NCBI RefSeq assembly: GCF_000003855.2
Contig: NW_003101673.1
Span: 936,801-1,000,800, forward strand
DNA: 64,000 nucleotides
Origin: Blastomyces gilchristii SLH14081
Taxonomy: Eukaryota; Ascomycota; Eurotiomycetes; Onygenales; Ajellomycetaceae
Direction: 5' to 3'
The notes under the pieces were generated by a model. It did no database searches and had not been told where the DNA came from. It worked only from the letters and a program-made list of their open reading frames with translations. Positions 45,325 to 57,599 of the stretch are shown piece after piece (position 1 is the first letter of the stretch; each line of letters opens with the position of its first letter). The position numbers were made by a program, and so were the translations under genes.

Positions 45325-45491
45325 TGTGATTCAAAGATTGCTTGAGTCAGTGTACAATTACAGGCATACACCGGCTTCTTATATACTGTACACTAAATTA
45401 ATTGGTGGCTGCTATGACCCCTTTACATTCGTAAGCAAGTTCGGAAGCGGCCGTGTTATTATTCAACAGTTGTACATTCTTCCGAATCACA
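45325..45491 (-). repeat. 5' LTR of B (right)
   Basis: 167 bp, tgtgattc...gaatcaca. The inner left part is converted (gtcagtgtacaattacaggc). The outer right part keeps ttcggaagcggccg. It is followed by agat (45492-45495), matching 3907-3910. The leader side has cagtttttagacatgctatc like C and A. Confidence 0.92.
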
Positions 45492-46454
45492 AGATCATAC
45501 TTCTCTTTCAATCTGACTCTGAGACTATTGTATAATGCACAGTGCATTACAATATACTCAGGATTCTCATTTGTATTGCAGAATAAGCATTCTATTGAAT
45601 TAAATCTATCATTAAATCTTTGCATATAAGATTCTTTTATCTTCCTCTTTATAAAAGATCAGAACACTGTTTTTTGAATAGATCTGCTTAATTCTGAACT
45701 CTTTTTTACAGCTGAATCAGTCAATTCATTGCTATGAATATTTATATAAGCAGGAACTTAGTGCAGATGAATTATTAGTTTTAATATTCTTCTCTTTTGA
45801 ATTTTCAAAACAGAGTTTAAAATCAGTTTAAGATTTATTTAATTATTATAAATCTGACTATTTCTAAGTCTTTTTAAAGCAGCTTGACTATTAGAGAATA
45901 TTCATATCTCTTTCAAACTATTTTCTCTTTTATGAGATTTTATTTTAATGAGTTTGAAAGCTTTCACTATTATAAATAGTTTAGCATCAAAGACTTCAGA
46001 TTCACAGTCTAAATTTCAGAAATCTGAGATAAAATTGATATTATCTTCAGTATAAGCAATGTCTGTGTCTAATCTATTCAAATTCTCATTTTTTGAGCTA
46101 TCTGAGTAAACCAGAATAGAGTCTTTTATATTGATTATAGAGATCTTCTTTAAATGCTGTTCATATTCTCTCTCTTTAGATAGTTTACTTATTTATAAGT
46201 CTATGAGAGATTTCAGCTTTTCTCTTCAGAGAGATATCTTCTCATGATTAATTTTCTCAACATTTAATGAAGAAAATTGATTGTTAATAAGTGAACATAG
46301 TCTATACAGTTGAGAGAGTATTTTCTTTAAAGTATTATTCTCATTTCAATCAAGAAATCTATTTCACTTCAGTTCATTTCCTGAGTTAACTGATGAAAAT
46401 GAAGAAGAGACTCTTTCTCTGATTATATGATTTGAGCTCATCTTCTTGACTCTC
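45492..46454 (-). mobile_element. LINE L1, coding segment right of B
   Basis: Minus-strand match to L2 48327-49435. From right to left it has the post-RT region, an RNase H-like domain (IYSDSSK-like near 46110) and a C-terminal Cys-rich end at 45496-45625, reading FNSIECLFCNTNENPEYIVMHC (CX2C...H...C). Similarity stops abruptly at 46454 in gactctc, where the LTR of G begins, so L1 was cut by G or truncated at its 5' end. The frame 45398-45625 fuses LINE and LTR sequence by chance. Confidence 0.85.
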
Positions 46455-47805
46455 TGTGGCGGGCTGCGCCCGATTAATTATATAGACTATTCCGTTACAC
46501 TCCACAGATTCCTACCGCTCCGATTCTCGGTCGCCGATCCTCGGCCGAAAACCTACAGAATTTCTATTCTTCCACCCCGAAGCGGCACCGCGTACGCCAC
46601 CATGTATGTGTATAAATATTCACTTCAATCACTGATTCTCACACTTTCTCTTTCTTTTCTTCTCTAACATTTTTCACTTTGTTATATAAGACCTATAAAT
46701 ATTATATCAATCTATTCAGTGTAGATCTCTTACACTTGAAAAATATTCATTATCTTCTTATTAGAAATGATTATTTATATTTATTATCTTCTTATTAGAA
46801 ACAATTACTCACTGGGATATCTGAACATATAATGATATGTAAGAAACAGAGAAACAATTAAACAGTTAAGTGAACACTGAGTCTTCAGATAGAAGCTTAA
46901 TTATCAGTCACTCTAACTCTGTAACAAGATCTTACAAAGAGAATAAAATCTTATAAAGAGAATATCAGTGAAGAACTTAAGAGTTCTGACACAGATGTAT
47001 AAGATAATTATATGATTACACTTCTTCTAATTTCATAGATATTATATATCTGATGATCAATATAATCATGTCTAATGATAATATGAGAGAACTCTTAAAT
47101 ATAAGTATAGATATAATAACACAGTAACTCTGAGTAATATTGAAATTATAACAGCAACAGATAGCTGATATGCATGCAACTTAATAACTTTAATATGAGG
47201 AAATTCAATGATTAATACAATAAGAAACTCATGCAATTTCAACATCTACAGAATTAAATATAAAAGTACTGAAAGAACACTTAGATGCTTCTGCATATTT
47301 TAATACTTCTGATCTCACTCTTTACTCATCATGAAGAATGAAAATGCTTATGAAACTAAGTATAGATGAAGATGTCATCAGTTCACTAATTAATTAAGAT
47401 TGATATATCAATGAACAATTGAAGAATTGTGTGAAACAGCAGTTTCATTCATGAATGAAAGCATGTGAATCAGCATTGTAAAACATCTGATAATATCATC
47501 AAATATCTTGACATTCTGTTTTAAGACACTGATATATAACAGAAAGTATTAAATTGATTACAGAGTGTCTGACAGAGAAACACTTCTCTTACAACATTTA
47601 TCTCTGACTTTAACATCAAGATTCTAGAAGCAGATGATTAATCTTGAGACAATCAAATGAAGATTAGCATGCTTAAGAAGACATTAACTTTCAAACTCTT
47701 ACAGACTCTTATAAGTGTAAATGAAGACTCAACTTATAAAGACTTCTGCATATAACTTCAGACATTAAAGAACTGTCTTATCAAGCTCAAGAGTATACAG
47801 AATAG
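46455..47805 (+). mobile_element. Gypsy-like element G: 5' LTR and Gag start, cut by LINE L2
   Basis: It starts tgtggcgggctgcgcccgat, GC-rich and CpG-keeping for ~150 bp (46455-46603), then becomes AT-rich. The direct repeat ttatcttcttattagaaa occurs twice (about 46750-46800). The LTR probably ends near 46814 (attactca), but no second LTR is in view. At about 47570-47790 the plus frame reads DFNIKILEAD, then KISMLKKTLTFKLLQTLISV, then TYKDFCI and LQTLKNCLIKLK. This pattern fits the Gag of fungal Ty3/gypsy (DFE..LLEAG...L..AL...LV....TY..F...L). It continues beyond L2, outside the window. Confidence 0.6.
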
Positions 47806-48339
47806 TTATTATTATTATTCTTCAATTATAGATGTATACAGTTAGAGACTATAACATCTACCTGAGAATCTTTAGATCTCAGAGTTTTTCCTATATCTAT
47901 AGAGTTAACTATTATACATTTATCAATTTCAGATATGCAAAATCAGAAAATTCCAGCTCAGAATACAAAAACTGTTTATAAATTGCAGTATTTCAACACC
48001 TTCTGATACTTTGAAATCATTTGAAAATATCATGACAAAGAAAAAAAGAACATAGTCTTAAAGATAGACACATTAAATAGATAGATAGAAAAGAACAGAA
48101 AGAAACAAGTACAGTAAAGAGAGATTATATCAAAATAAAATTATTAAAAGATAGTATATAGCTGTTTTAACAGACTATATCTAATTAATTTCCCCCTCTT
48201 CATATTCAGATACTTCTGAATTCAGTCATTTCCTTATAGCTGCTTGAGTTTCTGTTAGAAAGTCTATTAAGTATTTAATTCCTATCTCAGTTGAGAATAA
48301 GAACCTTATATTTAATTGATTTAAATCATACTTCTTCTT

Positions 48340-49200
48340 TAATCTGACTCTGAGACTATTGTATAATGCACAATATATTACAATATACTCAGGATTTTCA
48401 TTCACATTGCAGAATAAGCACTCTGTTGAATTAAATCTATCATCAAATCTTTGTATATAGAATTTGAAATAATCATGTTCTAGTTTCAGCTGAATTATAG
48501 ATGAGAATATTTTCTTTTTACATTTAATTGAACAAGATTTTCACTTTGATTTTGTCTCAAATCTTGAATAATGTATGCTCTTCTTTTGTTTCTGCCAGCT
48601 TTCATTTCACTTATTTAAACAAGATTCTTTTATCTTTCTCTTTATGAAAGATCAGAACACTGTTTTTTTAATAGATCTGCTTAATTCTGAATTCTTTTTT
48701 ACAGCTGAATCAGTCAATTCATTGTCATGAATATTCATATAAGCAGGAACTCAATGCAGATGAATTATCAGTTTTAATATTCTTCTCTTTTGAATTTTCA
48801 AAACAGAGTTTAAAATCAGTTCAAGATTCATTTGACTATTATAAATCTGACTATTTCTAAGTCTTTGTAAAGTCACTTGACTATCAGAGAATATTCATAT
48901 CTCTTTCAAACTATTTTCTCTTTTATAAGATTTTATTTCAATGAGTTTGAAAGCTTTCACTATTACAAATAGTTCAGCATCAAAGACTTCAAATTCACAG
49001 TCTAAATTTCAGAAATCTGAGATAAAATTGATATTATCTTCAGTATAAGCAATGCCTGCTTCTAATCTATTCAAATTCTCATTTTTTGAGTCATCTGAGT
49101 AAATCAGAATAGAGTTTTTTATATTGATTGTAGAGATCTTCTTCAAATACTGTTCATATTCTCTCTCTTTGAATAGTTCACTTATCTATAAGTCTATGAG
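48340..49200 (-). pseudogene. LINE L2 RNase H and C-terminal Cys-rich region
   Basis: On the minus strand IYSDDSKN (about 49085-49110) corresponds to the first RNase H motif (YTDGS). A following LDCEFEVFDAELF-like stretch at about 48990 holds the E-x4-AEL motif. FNSTECLFC at about 48400-48440 begins the C-terminal Cys/His cluster typical of Tad1 elements. L3 has the same at 61688-61939 (ILIYSDSLKN, SEVFDTELFIIVKAFKL). RNase H removes template RNA after reverse transcription. Confidence 0.82.
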
Positions 49201-49329
49201 AGATTTCAGCTTTTCTCTCAAGAGAGATATCTTCTCATGATCAATTTTCTCAATATTTAATGAAGAAAATTGATTTTTAAACAGTTGAGAGAGCATTTTC
49301 TTTAAAGTATTATTCTCATTTCAATTAAG

Positions 49330-50950
49330 AAATCTATTTCAATTCAGTGCATTTCCTGAGTTAACTGATGAAAATGAAGAAGAGACTCTTTCTCTGATTA
49401 TATGATTTAAGCTCATCTTCATGACTCTCAGAGCATAGTTTATACAGGCCTTTTCAAATTGAATAGCAGGAGATGAAATTGAAGCTTCAATTTTCATTAC
49501 TTTAATAGAAGATGATTTGAATACTCTCAGAATTCTTCTCAAAGCTCTGTTTTATAGACTTTGAAAGAGTTCAGTGAAGTTATCTTAATTATTTCATCAA
49601 ACTTGAACTTTATAATCAGCTACTGAGATAATACAGACTATGTATAATTGTCTCATAGCCTGAAAGAATAGATCTCTCTCAGTATTTGATAGTCTGATTA
49701 TACTATTCAGTAGTCTCTCTGCCTTGATAATTCTTTGTTGAATATGATATTTAAAATTCAACTTGAAGTTTAATCATACTCCTAGTCATTTAACATTCAA
49801 ACTGAGTTTAATCTCTTTATTCAAAAGAGTTAGACTTAGTTCTTTCTCATTAAATCTGAGAAAAAAGTGAATTAACTCAGTTTTATTCATATTACATTGA
49901 ATTAGATTGATATCTGCTCTAACAAAGATTTTCTTTACTACTTTCTCAATCACTTCTAAATTCTCTTTGATTGTCTTTGAACTGTAGAGTAGATCAATAT
50001 CATCTACATAACTTGAAGATCTCACTGTTTTCATCTCTCTATTCTTGAATAGATATGCAGTGTATATTGCAAATAAAACAGATGAGATTGAAGATTCTTA
50101 TGATACTTCTATTTTTATCTCAGTTTTATCTTGTTTTCTTTCATCAAAGAATAGTTGTATGATTCTTTTAGATATAAAACAATTAACTCATTTTATTAGA
50201 GAAAGTGACAGTTTTAACATCTTCAAAGTTTGAATCATCTTAGACTTTGAAATATGGTCAAATGCATCTTTTATATTAATAAAAACTGCAGTTGAGACCA
50301 GGTCTTCATGCTTTGCTACTTGAATATTATAAATAACTGAAAGAACAGTGTCAATTGCAGAACATTGTTTTCTATCTCTCATTTATTCATTAAATAGAAG
50401 AGAATCACTAATAGAGCTTATAAAAGATAATCTAGTAGCTATTATCTTTTCTAAAATTTTTCTCAAACAGTTCAACAGAGATATTACTCTATATAACTTA
50501 GAAATTAAAGCTTTTCTATTAGGTTTTACAAGGATTACTTCAGTAGCTTCTCTTCAGCATTCAGAATGATAATCATTTTTTAAGAGATTAAAAAAGTACT
50601 CAAAATATTCATTCTTCAAGTAGAAATATGTGTTTTGAATAATTAAGTGATTAATTGAATCAGGCTCTGTAGCAGTTTTAATTGAACTTGAGAATATTAC
50701 TGACTCTAGTTCATCACATGTAAGCTCAGGTCATTCCCAGTTATTTTCATTAATATATTCATGAAATGACATATTCTTCTCTTCTAAATGTGATAAGTTT
50801 TGAAAGAGAATTCTCATAAAAGCTTGACATTTTTTCTTAAAAGAGTTTACTGTATATGATTCATTCTGAAATTCATATTCTAAGATTGAAAGCTTTGCTA
50901 CACTTCTTGTTTTAGTATAGTTGAAGGCTTTAAAAACTTCTTTTTCTTAT
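49330..50950 (-). pseudogene. LINE L2 reverse transcriptase
   Basis: The open piece 50188-50382 reads RDRKQCSAIDTVLSVIYN and STAVFINIKDAFDHISKSKM. These are the RT blocks R..RSaiD and (F)xDixgAFDxv; the catalytic Asp of the first motif is Asn here (INIKDAFD). The piece 49786-50034 has SSSYVDDIDLL, the intact YxDD catalytic pair, followed by NMNKTELIHF. The order is correct for the minus strand. Upstream blocks extend to about 50950. This enzyme copies its RNA at a nicked target and probably also copies the SINE and the chimera. It is inactive because of stops. Confidence 0.92.
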
Positions 50951-51079
50951 GCTTCTTTAAGAAATTTGTTTCAGTAATCTATTTTGACTCTTTTAATATC
51001 TGAAAAATATTCATTTCAAATAGCTTTGAACTCTTCATTAGATATTAAGTTATTCTTTTAATCTCTCTTAGCAGTGACT

Positions 51080-52070
51080 AATTGCTTTCTTTTAGAAGTG
51101 ATATTCTCATTTCATCAAGATTTGAAATACTCAGAAGACTTTTTCTTTGAAATATTTTCTTTAATACTTATTAGAAGAATAGATGTAATCAGCTTTACTC
51201 TATTCTTAAGTATTTTATTTGAGATATCTTGACTTTGATTTCAATAGAGCTTACTCTGCTTTTCAGATTTCAGCTATTTTACTCTTTCTTTAACTGCTTT
51301 TCAATCAGCTTTTTCAAAGTTATACTGATTACAGAGAAGAGAATTTTCACTTCTTTATTTTTTACTCAGTTCAATATTAAATTAAATAATTTTATAATCT
51401 GATTCTGAGATTTCATTTGAATTAATAAATCAGTTTATAAGTCTTTTTTTAATTAGATTTTATGACATGAAAGTTAAATCTATAATAGATTTCTATTTCA
51501 TGTCTTTTCTAAAGAATGTTTATTAATCAGACTTGTTAACTAAATCTATTGAATGTTTAAAAGTTCATTTAACTAGTTTATCTACTCTTACTGCTCTTGT
51601 GAATTCTGAGTTTTACTAGAAATAATATGCATTGAAGTCTTCTATAATTATAGAGTTTTTTAAGAGAGTTATATTCAAAAATTCTCTATCAATTATTCAG
51701 ATATTGTTGTTTTCTTTCAATGACTTTTCATTATAGATATTTATAAGTTGAATAGTATTAAACTCATTCTCTTTATCTATAATATCACTCACTAGAATAT
51801 CAGAGTCAGATATGATATCAAATCTCAGATTAAAGTAATATCTTGATCTTTTTTTCTCATAGATTACTACTCTTGATTTTATCTCAGATTTTTCAGAAAG
51901 AAAGCAGTAATAACTTGAATGAGAAATAATGTACTTTTACTCAGTATCAAAGTTTGATTCTTGAAGAAGTGCAAAGTCAACTTTTTATTTAAATAAAATC
52001 TGAAGATAAGAATAAATATAATTTGAGTTTCTATTCATATTGTTTTGAATAAATGTGATTTTTGAAGAGT
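51080..52070 (-). pseudogene. LINE L2 AP-type endonuclease
   Basis: At about 52050-51650 the minus frame reads NMNRNSNYIYSYL, then DFALLQESNFD, then SHSSYYCFLS, VVIYEKKRSRYYF, SDSDILVSDII and LINIYNEKS. These match the EEP fold of LINE endonucleases: N at the start, LLQEP, an SD motif and (I)N.YN. It nicks target DNA. The essential Glu (LLQE) and Asn are retained, but stops interrupt. Confidence 0.85.
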
Positions 52071-52179
52071 TTTTAAATTTTTTTTATTATTTTTGTTGTA
52101 TATTCATACTAAAAGAGAGTGAAGATAGAGTAAAATCTAATCACTATTATCAGATAGTAGATTATAACTATTTTAAAAA

Positions 52180-53067
52180 GTAGAAATCTTAACTGCTTAC
52201 ATTCTATCTAGTTTATTATCAGAGTCATTTCTCAATTCTCTAATCTTAACAGATGTTTAAGAATTCAAATTCTATTTATATTTAGCTGAAGAATTGAAGT
52301 TTGAAGATCTAGATAGTTGAGAGTTTCTTCTTTTTAAGCTTATAGTTGTAGATTTACTAGCTTGACTTTTCTCTTTAGTTTTAAATTCACTTTAAGCTTC
52401 ATCTTTTCTCCAGTTCTTCTGAGTTCTTAGAGTAAATACACATTCTTTTGAGCTAGATGCATGTTTTTCTTTGCAATTGAAGTACTTAAGCAGAGTATAT
52501 TAACATATTTTATCTCTTTTTAAGCATGTTTCATATTTATGCTCACTAGTTTTATAATCTCTAGTATTGAATACACATTTTGAGTCTCTGAAATAAGAGA
52601 TTACAAAGTGTTCATATCTTTGACAGTTTGAACACTGTGTTTAAGCTTTGAGATTCATTCTTGAGTCTTTGTATTCATGAACTCTCATTTTCAAACCTGC
52701 TACTCTTACTTCAGAGATTCTTGATTATTTAAGTGTCTTTATATATATTAGAACAGAGACATTTCTTCTACTATATCTGAACTCAATTGAATTAAGTTAT
52801 ACAGACTCCTTTCTCAGTTGAATAGAATTGTATTCTTCTAATTCATTTTTCAGAAGTAGCATTTCTTTCTCACAGTCAAAAATTTTAACTGAAATATTAT
52901 AAAGAATGAATTTATCTCACTTTTTATCTCTCTTGGATAGAATTGTTGTATTCAGTAAAGATTCTATTACTGATTTTCAGAGATTCTTATTCTACATGAG
53001 AAATTCTGCACTGAATTCAGACATTGTAGTTAAAATAATGAAATTTTCAAAGAAAGATGACTCAATT
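52180..53067 (-). pseudogene. LINE L2 ORF1 (Gag-like) with zinc knuckles, 5' part missing
   Basis: At about 52635-52600 the frame gives CSNCQRYEHFVIS, then FRDSKCVFNTRDYKTSEHKYETC and, nearer 52480, KYFNCKEKHASSSKEC. These are three consecutive CCHC-type knuckles, as in Tad1/Jockey ORF1 proteins, which bind the element RNA. Upstream sequence (52700-53067) is Lys/Glu-rich. The N-terminus lies beyond element D, outside the window. Confidence 0.8.
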
Positions 53068-53233
53068 TGTAGTTCGGAAGAATGTACAACTGCTGGATAA
53101 TAACGCGGCCGCTTCTGAACACACTTATGAATGTAAAAGGGCCCTAGCGGCCACTAATTAAATTAGATAATGTATATAAGAAGCCGGTGTACGCCTGTAA
53201 TTGTACACTGACTCAAGCAACCTTTGAATCACA
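53068..53233 (+). repeat. 5' LTR of D
   Basis: Starts tgtagttcgg (G to A in the otherwise conserved tgtggttc/tgtgattc) and ends tttgaatcaca. The outer part keeps ataacgcggccgc and ggccctagcggcc. It contains a TATA-like gtatataagaagcc. The likely target copy is aatt (53064-53067), with its partner outside the window. Confidence 0.88.
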
Positions 53234-53689
53234 TCTAATAGCATGTCTAAAAACTAGTGAGAAGCACAGGCTTCTTCAGAGTATGATAATTCTGTCTATG
53301 AAGTGATTCATAGTTATCATATCAGTGTGATTCTAAAACATCTCAAAAGATAGTGTATGAAGAAGTAATGAGTGAAAGAGTATCTGATTAATGCTGCTCT
53401 GCTTGTTGAGAAAAAACTCCATACTCAGATGAATGTCACATATGTAAATAAATAAGATATGAGAAAGAAGATATAAGCAGTGAATCAGATTTAAAGAAGA
53501 CTGCTCTCTACTCAGAAGAATAAAAGAGAGATGATTATCACTGAAGTTGTACAATAATAACAGAAAATGAAAATCAGAAATTATATAACAATATAATTAT
53601 ATAATAATATAATAATATAATGATATAATGATAGTCATTGTATGATCAATGAGAAATCACTGAAATAAACATCTTCTCTAGTTAATACA

Positions 53690-55330
53690 AACATTCTTCT
53701 CTGCTATCTGAACTGAAAGATATACAGAACCTCTCAGAGAGTTTACTTAAAATAGTAAGAAAAGCAGCTGAGATCACTGAATCAGAATTGAAGCTTCATA
53801 CATGTATGAGAATTCTAAATAAGATTGAGGCCTTGTGTACACAGTGACAGGCTGAGACAGAAGTCAAGCAATAATTGATATTTATCACAGATCAAGCATT
53901 CACTATGAAGAGCTTTGCTGACACAATTATCACTATTAATAAGAATAGAGAAAACCAGGTCATAGACCTGCAGTGAAAGATTAAACATTTACACAGATAG
54001 ATAATTACACTGAATCTGAACATCTCATCATGATTATTCACAATCTCTTCAGAAGTATACACATCATCTGAGACTGCTGTACATGATGAGAATTCAAGCA
54101 TGAAATATATCAAGTCAGAAGATCTGCTGAAGTTATTAAGCTTTAATAATGACTGAAAAAATAATGTTATAATCAGCTGACTAAGTCAGATGCAATTATA
54201 TTATCAGATCAAATATAAACTCAGAGACAGATAGTTAATAGAATTTTCAATAAGTCTTAAAATCTGCAGTGTTTCTATACAGAAAAGCAAAGTTATTATA
54301 AATAACTGATAAAAAGATGAATCTTACAGACTCAGAGTAATATTCATTTTCATAAATATGAAATGAGTTTTTCAAATGAATCTTGCACAACTTTGAGAAA
54401 GTGAATATATAAGATAAGTGTTATAAATACTTCACTGAGTGTAGATAAGTGAGTAATCTTATATCATACTTTATACACTTCAGCTTACACTATCTCACAT
54501 TGAATAATAAGCTTTCAACATCTTTCTATTTATAGATCTTTATTCATGATCTTATATCTGAGTTAAGAGTAGAATGAAAATACTTAATCTTATAATTAGA
54601 CATGATGAAAGAAGTATACAATATTCTCATTGTACAGAAACAAGTGAGTCAATTATAATAGAAAATACTGTAATTAAGTATATTTCAGTGAAGAATGAGT
54701 AATCAGACTTCTACGACATAAGTCATATACTCAGATATAATGAATCTAGATTTGAATGCTATTGCTAAAGTACTGAATTCTCTGAAAAAGAGATTCTCTG
54801 AGTGAAAACCTTAATATTATGAGTATTAAGCTTACTTCAACTGTGAATATTAAAATCATGATGTAAAGAATTACACATAGCATACACAGTCAAGAGAAGT
54901 AAGAGAGTCAAAAAACTAGCAGAATCAGTGAGCTCAGAGACACTCACTGATATTCTATGAAAAGTCTTCAAAGTGAAAGAGATGTCTGTATTAGATAATT
55001 CTCTGAATTCTGTGAATGTCAAGAGAAAGCAGACTTCTGAATGAAGTGCAGATGAGAATGTAGAAGCAGATACTTATCTCAATATCTTAAGACCTGAAAT
55101 GTTAATGTATAGAGAGCACTTGAGTAAGAATTTAGAGATAACTGTAAAAGTGTTAGCAGATATAGAAGCTTCTATACAATATATTAATAATTATATAATC
55201 TGAAGATTAAAAGAGATTCACTGAGTGAAGAATCTCTGATGTATAAGATTGTCTGATAACTAATATTTAATATCATCTGTAAGAGTAAGAGTTCTCTTGT
55301 ACTTCAGAGAATAATCTTGCTATATTTGAG
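53690..55330 (+). pseudogene. gag: Gag and protease remnant of D
   Basis: Counterpart of A 5720-7240. A CCHC-like block AYFNCEY, stop, NHDVKNY lies at about 54826-54876 with the last Cys lost. A protease-like KVLADIEAS stretch is near 55145. The antisense frames 53892-54113 and 54837-55022 are shadows. It is interrupted by the MITE at 55337. Confidence 0.72.
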
Positions 55331-55850
55331 CATAAGTAGACTGACCGTGTGACCGTGTCTGGGACCAGGACCAGAATTTTTGATAGTTTCATTGTCAATT
55401 CAACAGATCCCATTACACGGTTCTAACATTAGATAGTAGTCCCATACTGTCCCAGTGGGACTTACTGTCTACTCTTGTCACATTTTCCAAATGAGACCAT
55501 GATTTCCACTTCTCAATTTAAATTATTTTTATTGCTTTAAATGGCTTTAAATCTCATTTGAGCGTTATCAAAAAGCATTACTTTTTAAAAAATTAAAAAT
55601 AGTCTAAAAAAAACCTCAAAATGTCTAAAAATAGTAACTTTATGCCAAGAATGGGACTAAATGGGACCAAATGGGACCACTTTCTCATTTTTTTCAAGTC
55701 ATGGTTCCATTTTGAGATCTGATATATAGTCACTTTGCATGTTTATTTAATGATTAGTCCCAGCGGGATTCACGCTAAGAAATGTATGGGACTAGACCAA
55801 ATGGGACCAAACGTGAAATTCATGGTCCCGGCGGCCAGTCTAAGCATAAG
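55329..55850 (+). mobile_element. 506-bp hAT-type MITE, copy 3, least mutated
   Basis: The element is 55337-55842, flanked by perfect agcataag (55329-55336 and 55843-55850). The ends are tagactgaccg and cggccagtcta. It keeps most GG and CC (gtctgggaccagg, gtcccagtgggac) and so shows the ancestral sequence from which copies 1 and 2 decayed. It has no open frame of note. Confidence 0.94.
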
Positions 55851-57560
55851 AGCTGCAGAATGTGAAATATAATCTTATTCTCAGACTTAATAGATTTCAA
55901 AGATTCAATCCGCAGATTCAATAGCATACATATCATATACAGTTAACTGGTAGAAAGAAAACAGTTCATACACTTCTATTAACTGATATAAGAAGAACAT
56001 TTCACATCTCTGATATAGAAGAGTTAAATCTGCTTATATATTAATAAGCAAAGAGAATGATTTACAAGATCTTATCTGAAAGTATTCTGTATGTCATACA
56101 GAATCTGAAAGTGAAGAAAATCAAGATAAAGAATATACAGAAGAATAAGCATATGAAGAAACTTCTGAAGAAGTATGAGAAGATCTTCTAAACAGATCTT
56201 TCACTGAAATTGCTGCTGAAATGAGGATTTGTACATGAGATTGACATGAGAAATACAAAATCAGTCAATTAAAATGTGTACTCTCTGTTGCAAACATATC
56301 TTGAAGAATAGAAGTATTAGATCACAGATCTTCTAGAATGTGATCTTATACAACTCTTATTAAATGTATAGAGCTTCTCAGTTCTATTCATGAAAAAGGC
56401 AGATGAGAAGTGATAAATGTGTATTAATTATTGAGCACTCAATAAGCTTACAATCAAGAACAGATACTCATTGTCATAAATTCAACAACAGTTAAATACA
56501 GTTGAAAACACCTGATATCTATCAAAGATTAATCTTCTCTCAGAATATTAACAGATCTGTGTAGATGAACTGTCAGTACTGTAAACTGTGTTTAATATAC
56601 AATGAGAAAAGATTGAATTTCTGATAATATTATTCAGTCTGATAAATGCATCTATCATCTTCTAAACAATGATAAATACAATTCTTTATAAACAGAATGA
56701 AATCTCATATCTTGTATATCTGAATGACATTCTAGTCTTCTCAAACTTATATAATAAATATCTGAAGTATCTCGATAAGGTGTTTACAACTCTGACAGAG
56801 TATAAGCTCTATATTAAATCAACAAAGTATGTGTTTGAAATGAAAGAGTTGAAGTTTGTAGAATATGTAGTAAGTGATGACTGTATACACTTCATTCTGA
56901 AGAAATTGAATGTCATAGTGAATTAACTGTGACTGAGAAATATACATTATATACAACAGTTTCTTGAGTTAATCTCATATTACTGTAGATTTATCAAGAA
57001 TTTTATATAAATATCTATATCACTCTCAGATCTCTTAAGAGAAATAGATACAAATCTGTGAAAGAAGAAGTTTCATTCAATCATCTAAAATACTGTGTGT
57101 GAAGAGATCTTTCTCATACTAAGAGAATGTGTGATAACATTCTCAGTGCTTATTCAATCAGATTATAATAAACCATTCTGCATTGAGATAAATGCATCTG
57201 AATGAGCTATCAGAGACACTCTTCTGCAGATGAGTAAGAATAGCAAGCTGCATCTGATGATATATGATGATAGAAAACTATCAGACACTGAGCTCAATTA
57301 TTCAGTGTATGAAAAGAAATTACTAGTAATTAAACATGAACTGATATTATAAAATAGATATATTGACAACAGATATATAACAATGATAATCATGAATTAT
57401 GAAAGTCTCATCTATCTACAATTAATAATGAAACCTTTTAAACATTTAGTATATTAAATCTCAGAGTTCTAAGTATATAATCTTTACATTAAATACTGAA
57501 AGGAATCAGATGCTGTAGTATCTGATATAATTAATCACAGATCTGATTTCATAGATAAGA
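55851..57560 (+). pseudogene. Reverse transcriptase and RNase H remnant of D
   Basis: The piece 56669-56926 has ISYLVYLNDILVFSNLYNKY, with the second catalytic Asp kept and the first lost, and KYVFEMKELKFVEYVVSDD. RNase H blocks follow (YDDRKLSDTELNY at about 57265-57300). Confidence 0.88.
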
Positions 57561-57599
57561 GTTCTGTGAATCAGGTATAAGAGAAGTTCATATTAAACA

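Larger units (their letters stand above)
3911..45491 (-). mobile_element. Ty3/gypsy family-1 element B, host of most nested insertions
   Basis: B spans from its left (3') LTR at 3911-4064 to its right (5') LTR at 45325-45491. It is flanked by the 4-bp duplication agat inside LINE L1. Removing A, SINE2, E, two MITEs, SINE3, hAT2 and one copy of each target duplication leaves 8,264 bp, which agrees with A (8,251) and C (8,309). Its own pieces are 4065-5135, 13391-14527, 14942-15900, 33380-35676, 36191-36352, 36867-37274, 37666-37784, 43535-45324 plus the LTRs. All coding parts are multiply stopped. The left LTR is rearranged. Confidence 0.88.
47806..53067 (-). mobile_element. Tad1-like LINE L2, most complete copy
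   Basis: Non-LTR retrotransposon of 5,262 bp in view. The 3' end at 47806 is an (AAT)n tail next to Gag of G. The 5' side is interrupted at 53067 by gypsy D (ORF1 unfinished). Order on the minus strand: ORF1 Gag with CCHC knuckles, AP-type endonuclease, reverse transcriptase, RNase H, C-terminal Cys-rich end and 3' untranslated region. The layout and an RNase H after RT fit the fungal Tad1 clade. All domains carry stops. Confidence 0.9.

Noticed and set aside
45398..45625. A 75-codon Cys-containing protein
   Set aside because: It fuses the LINE C-terminus with LTR sequence of B across the insertion junction.
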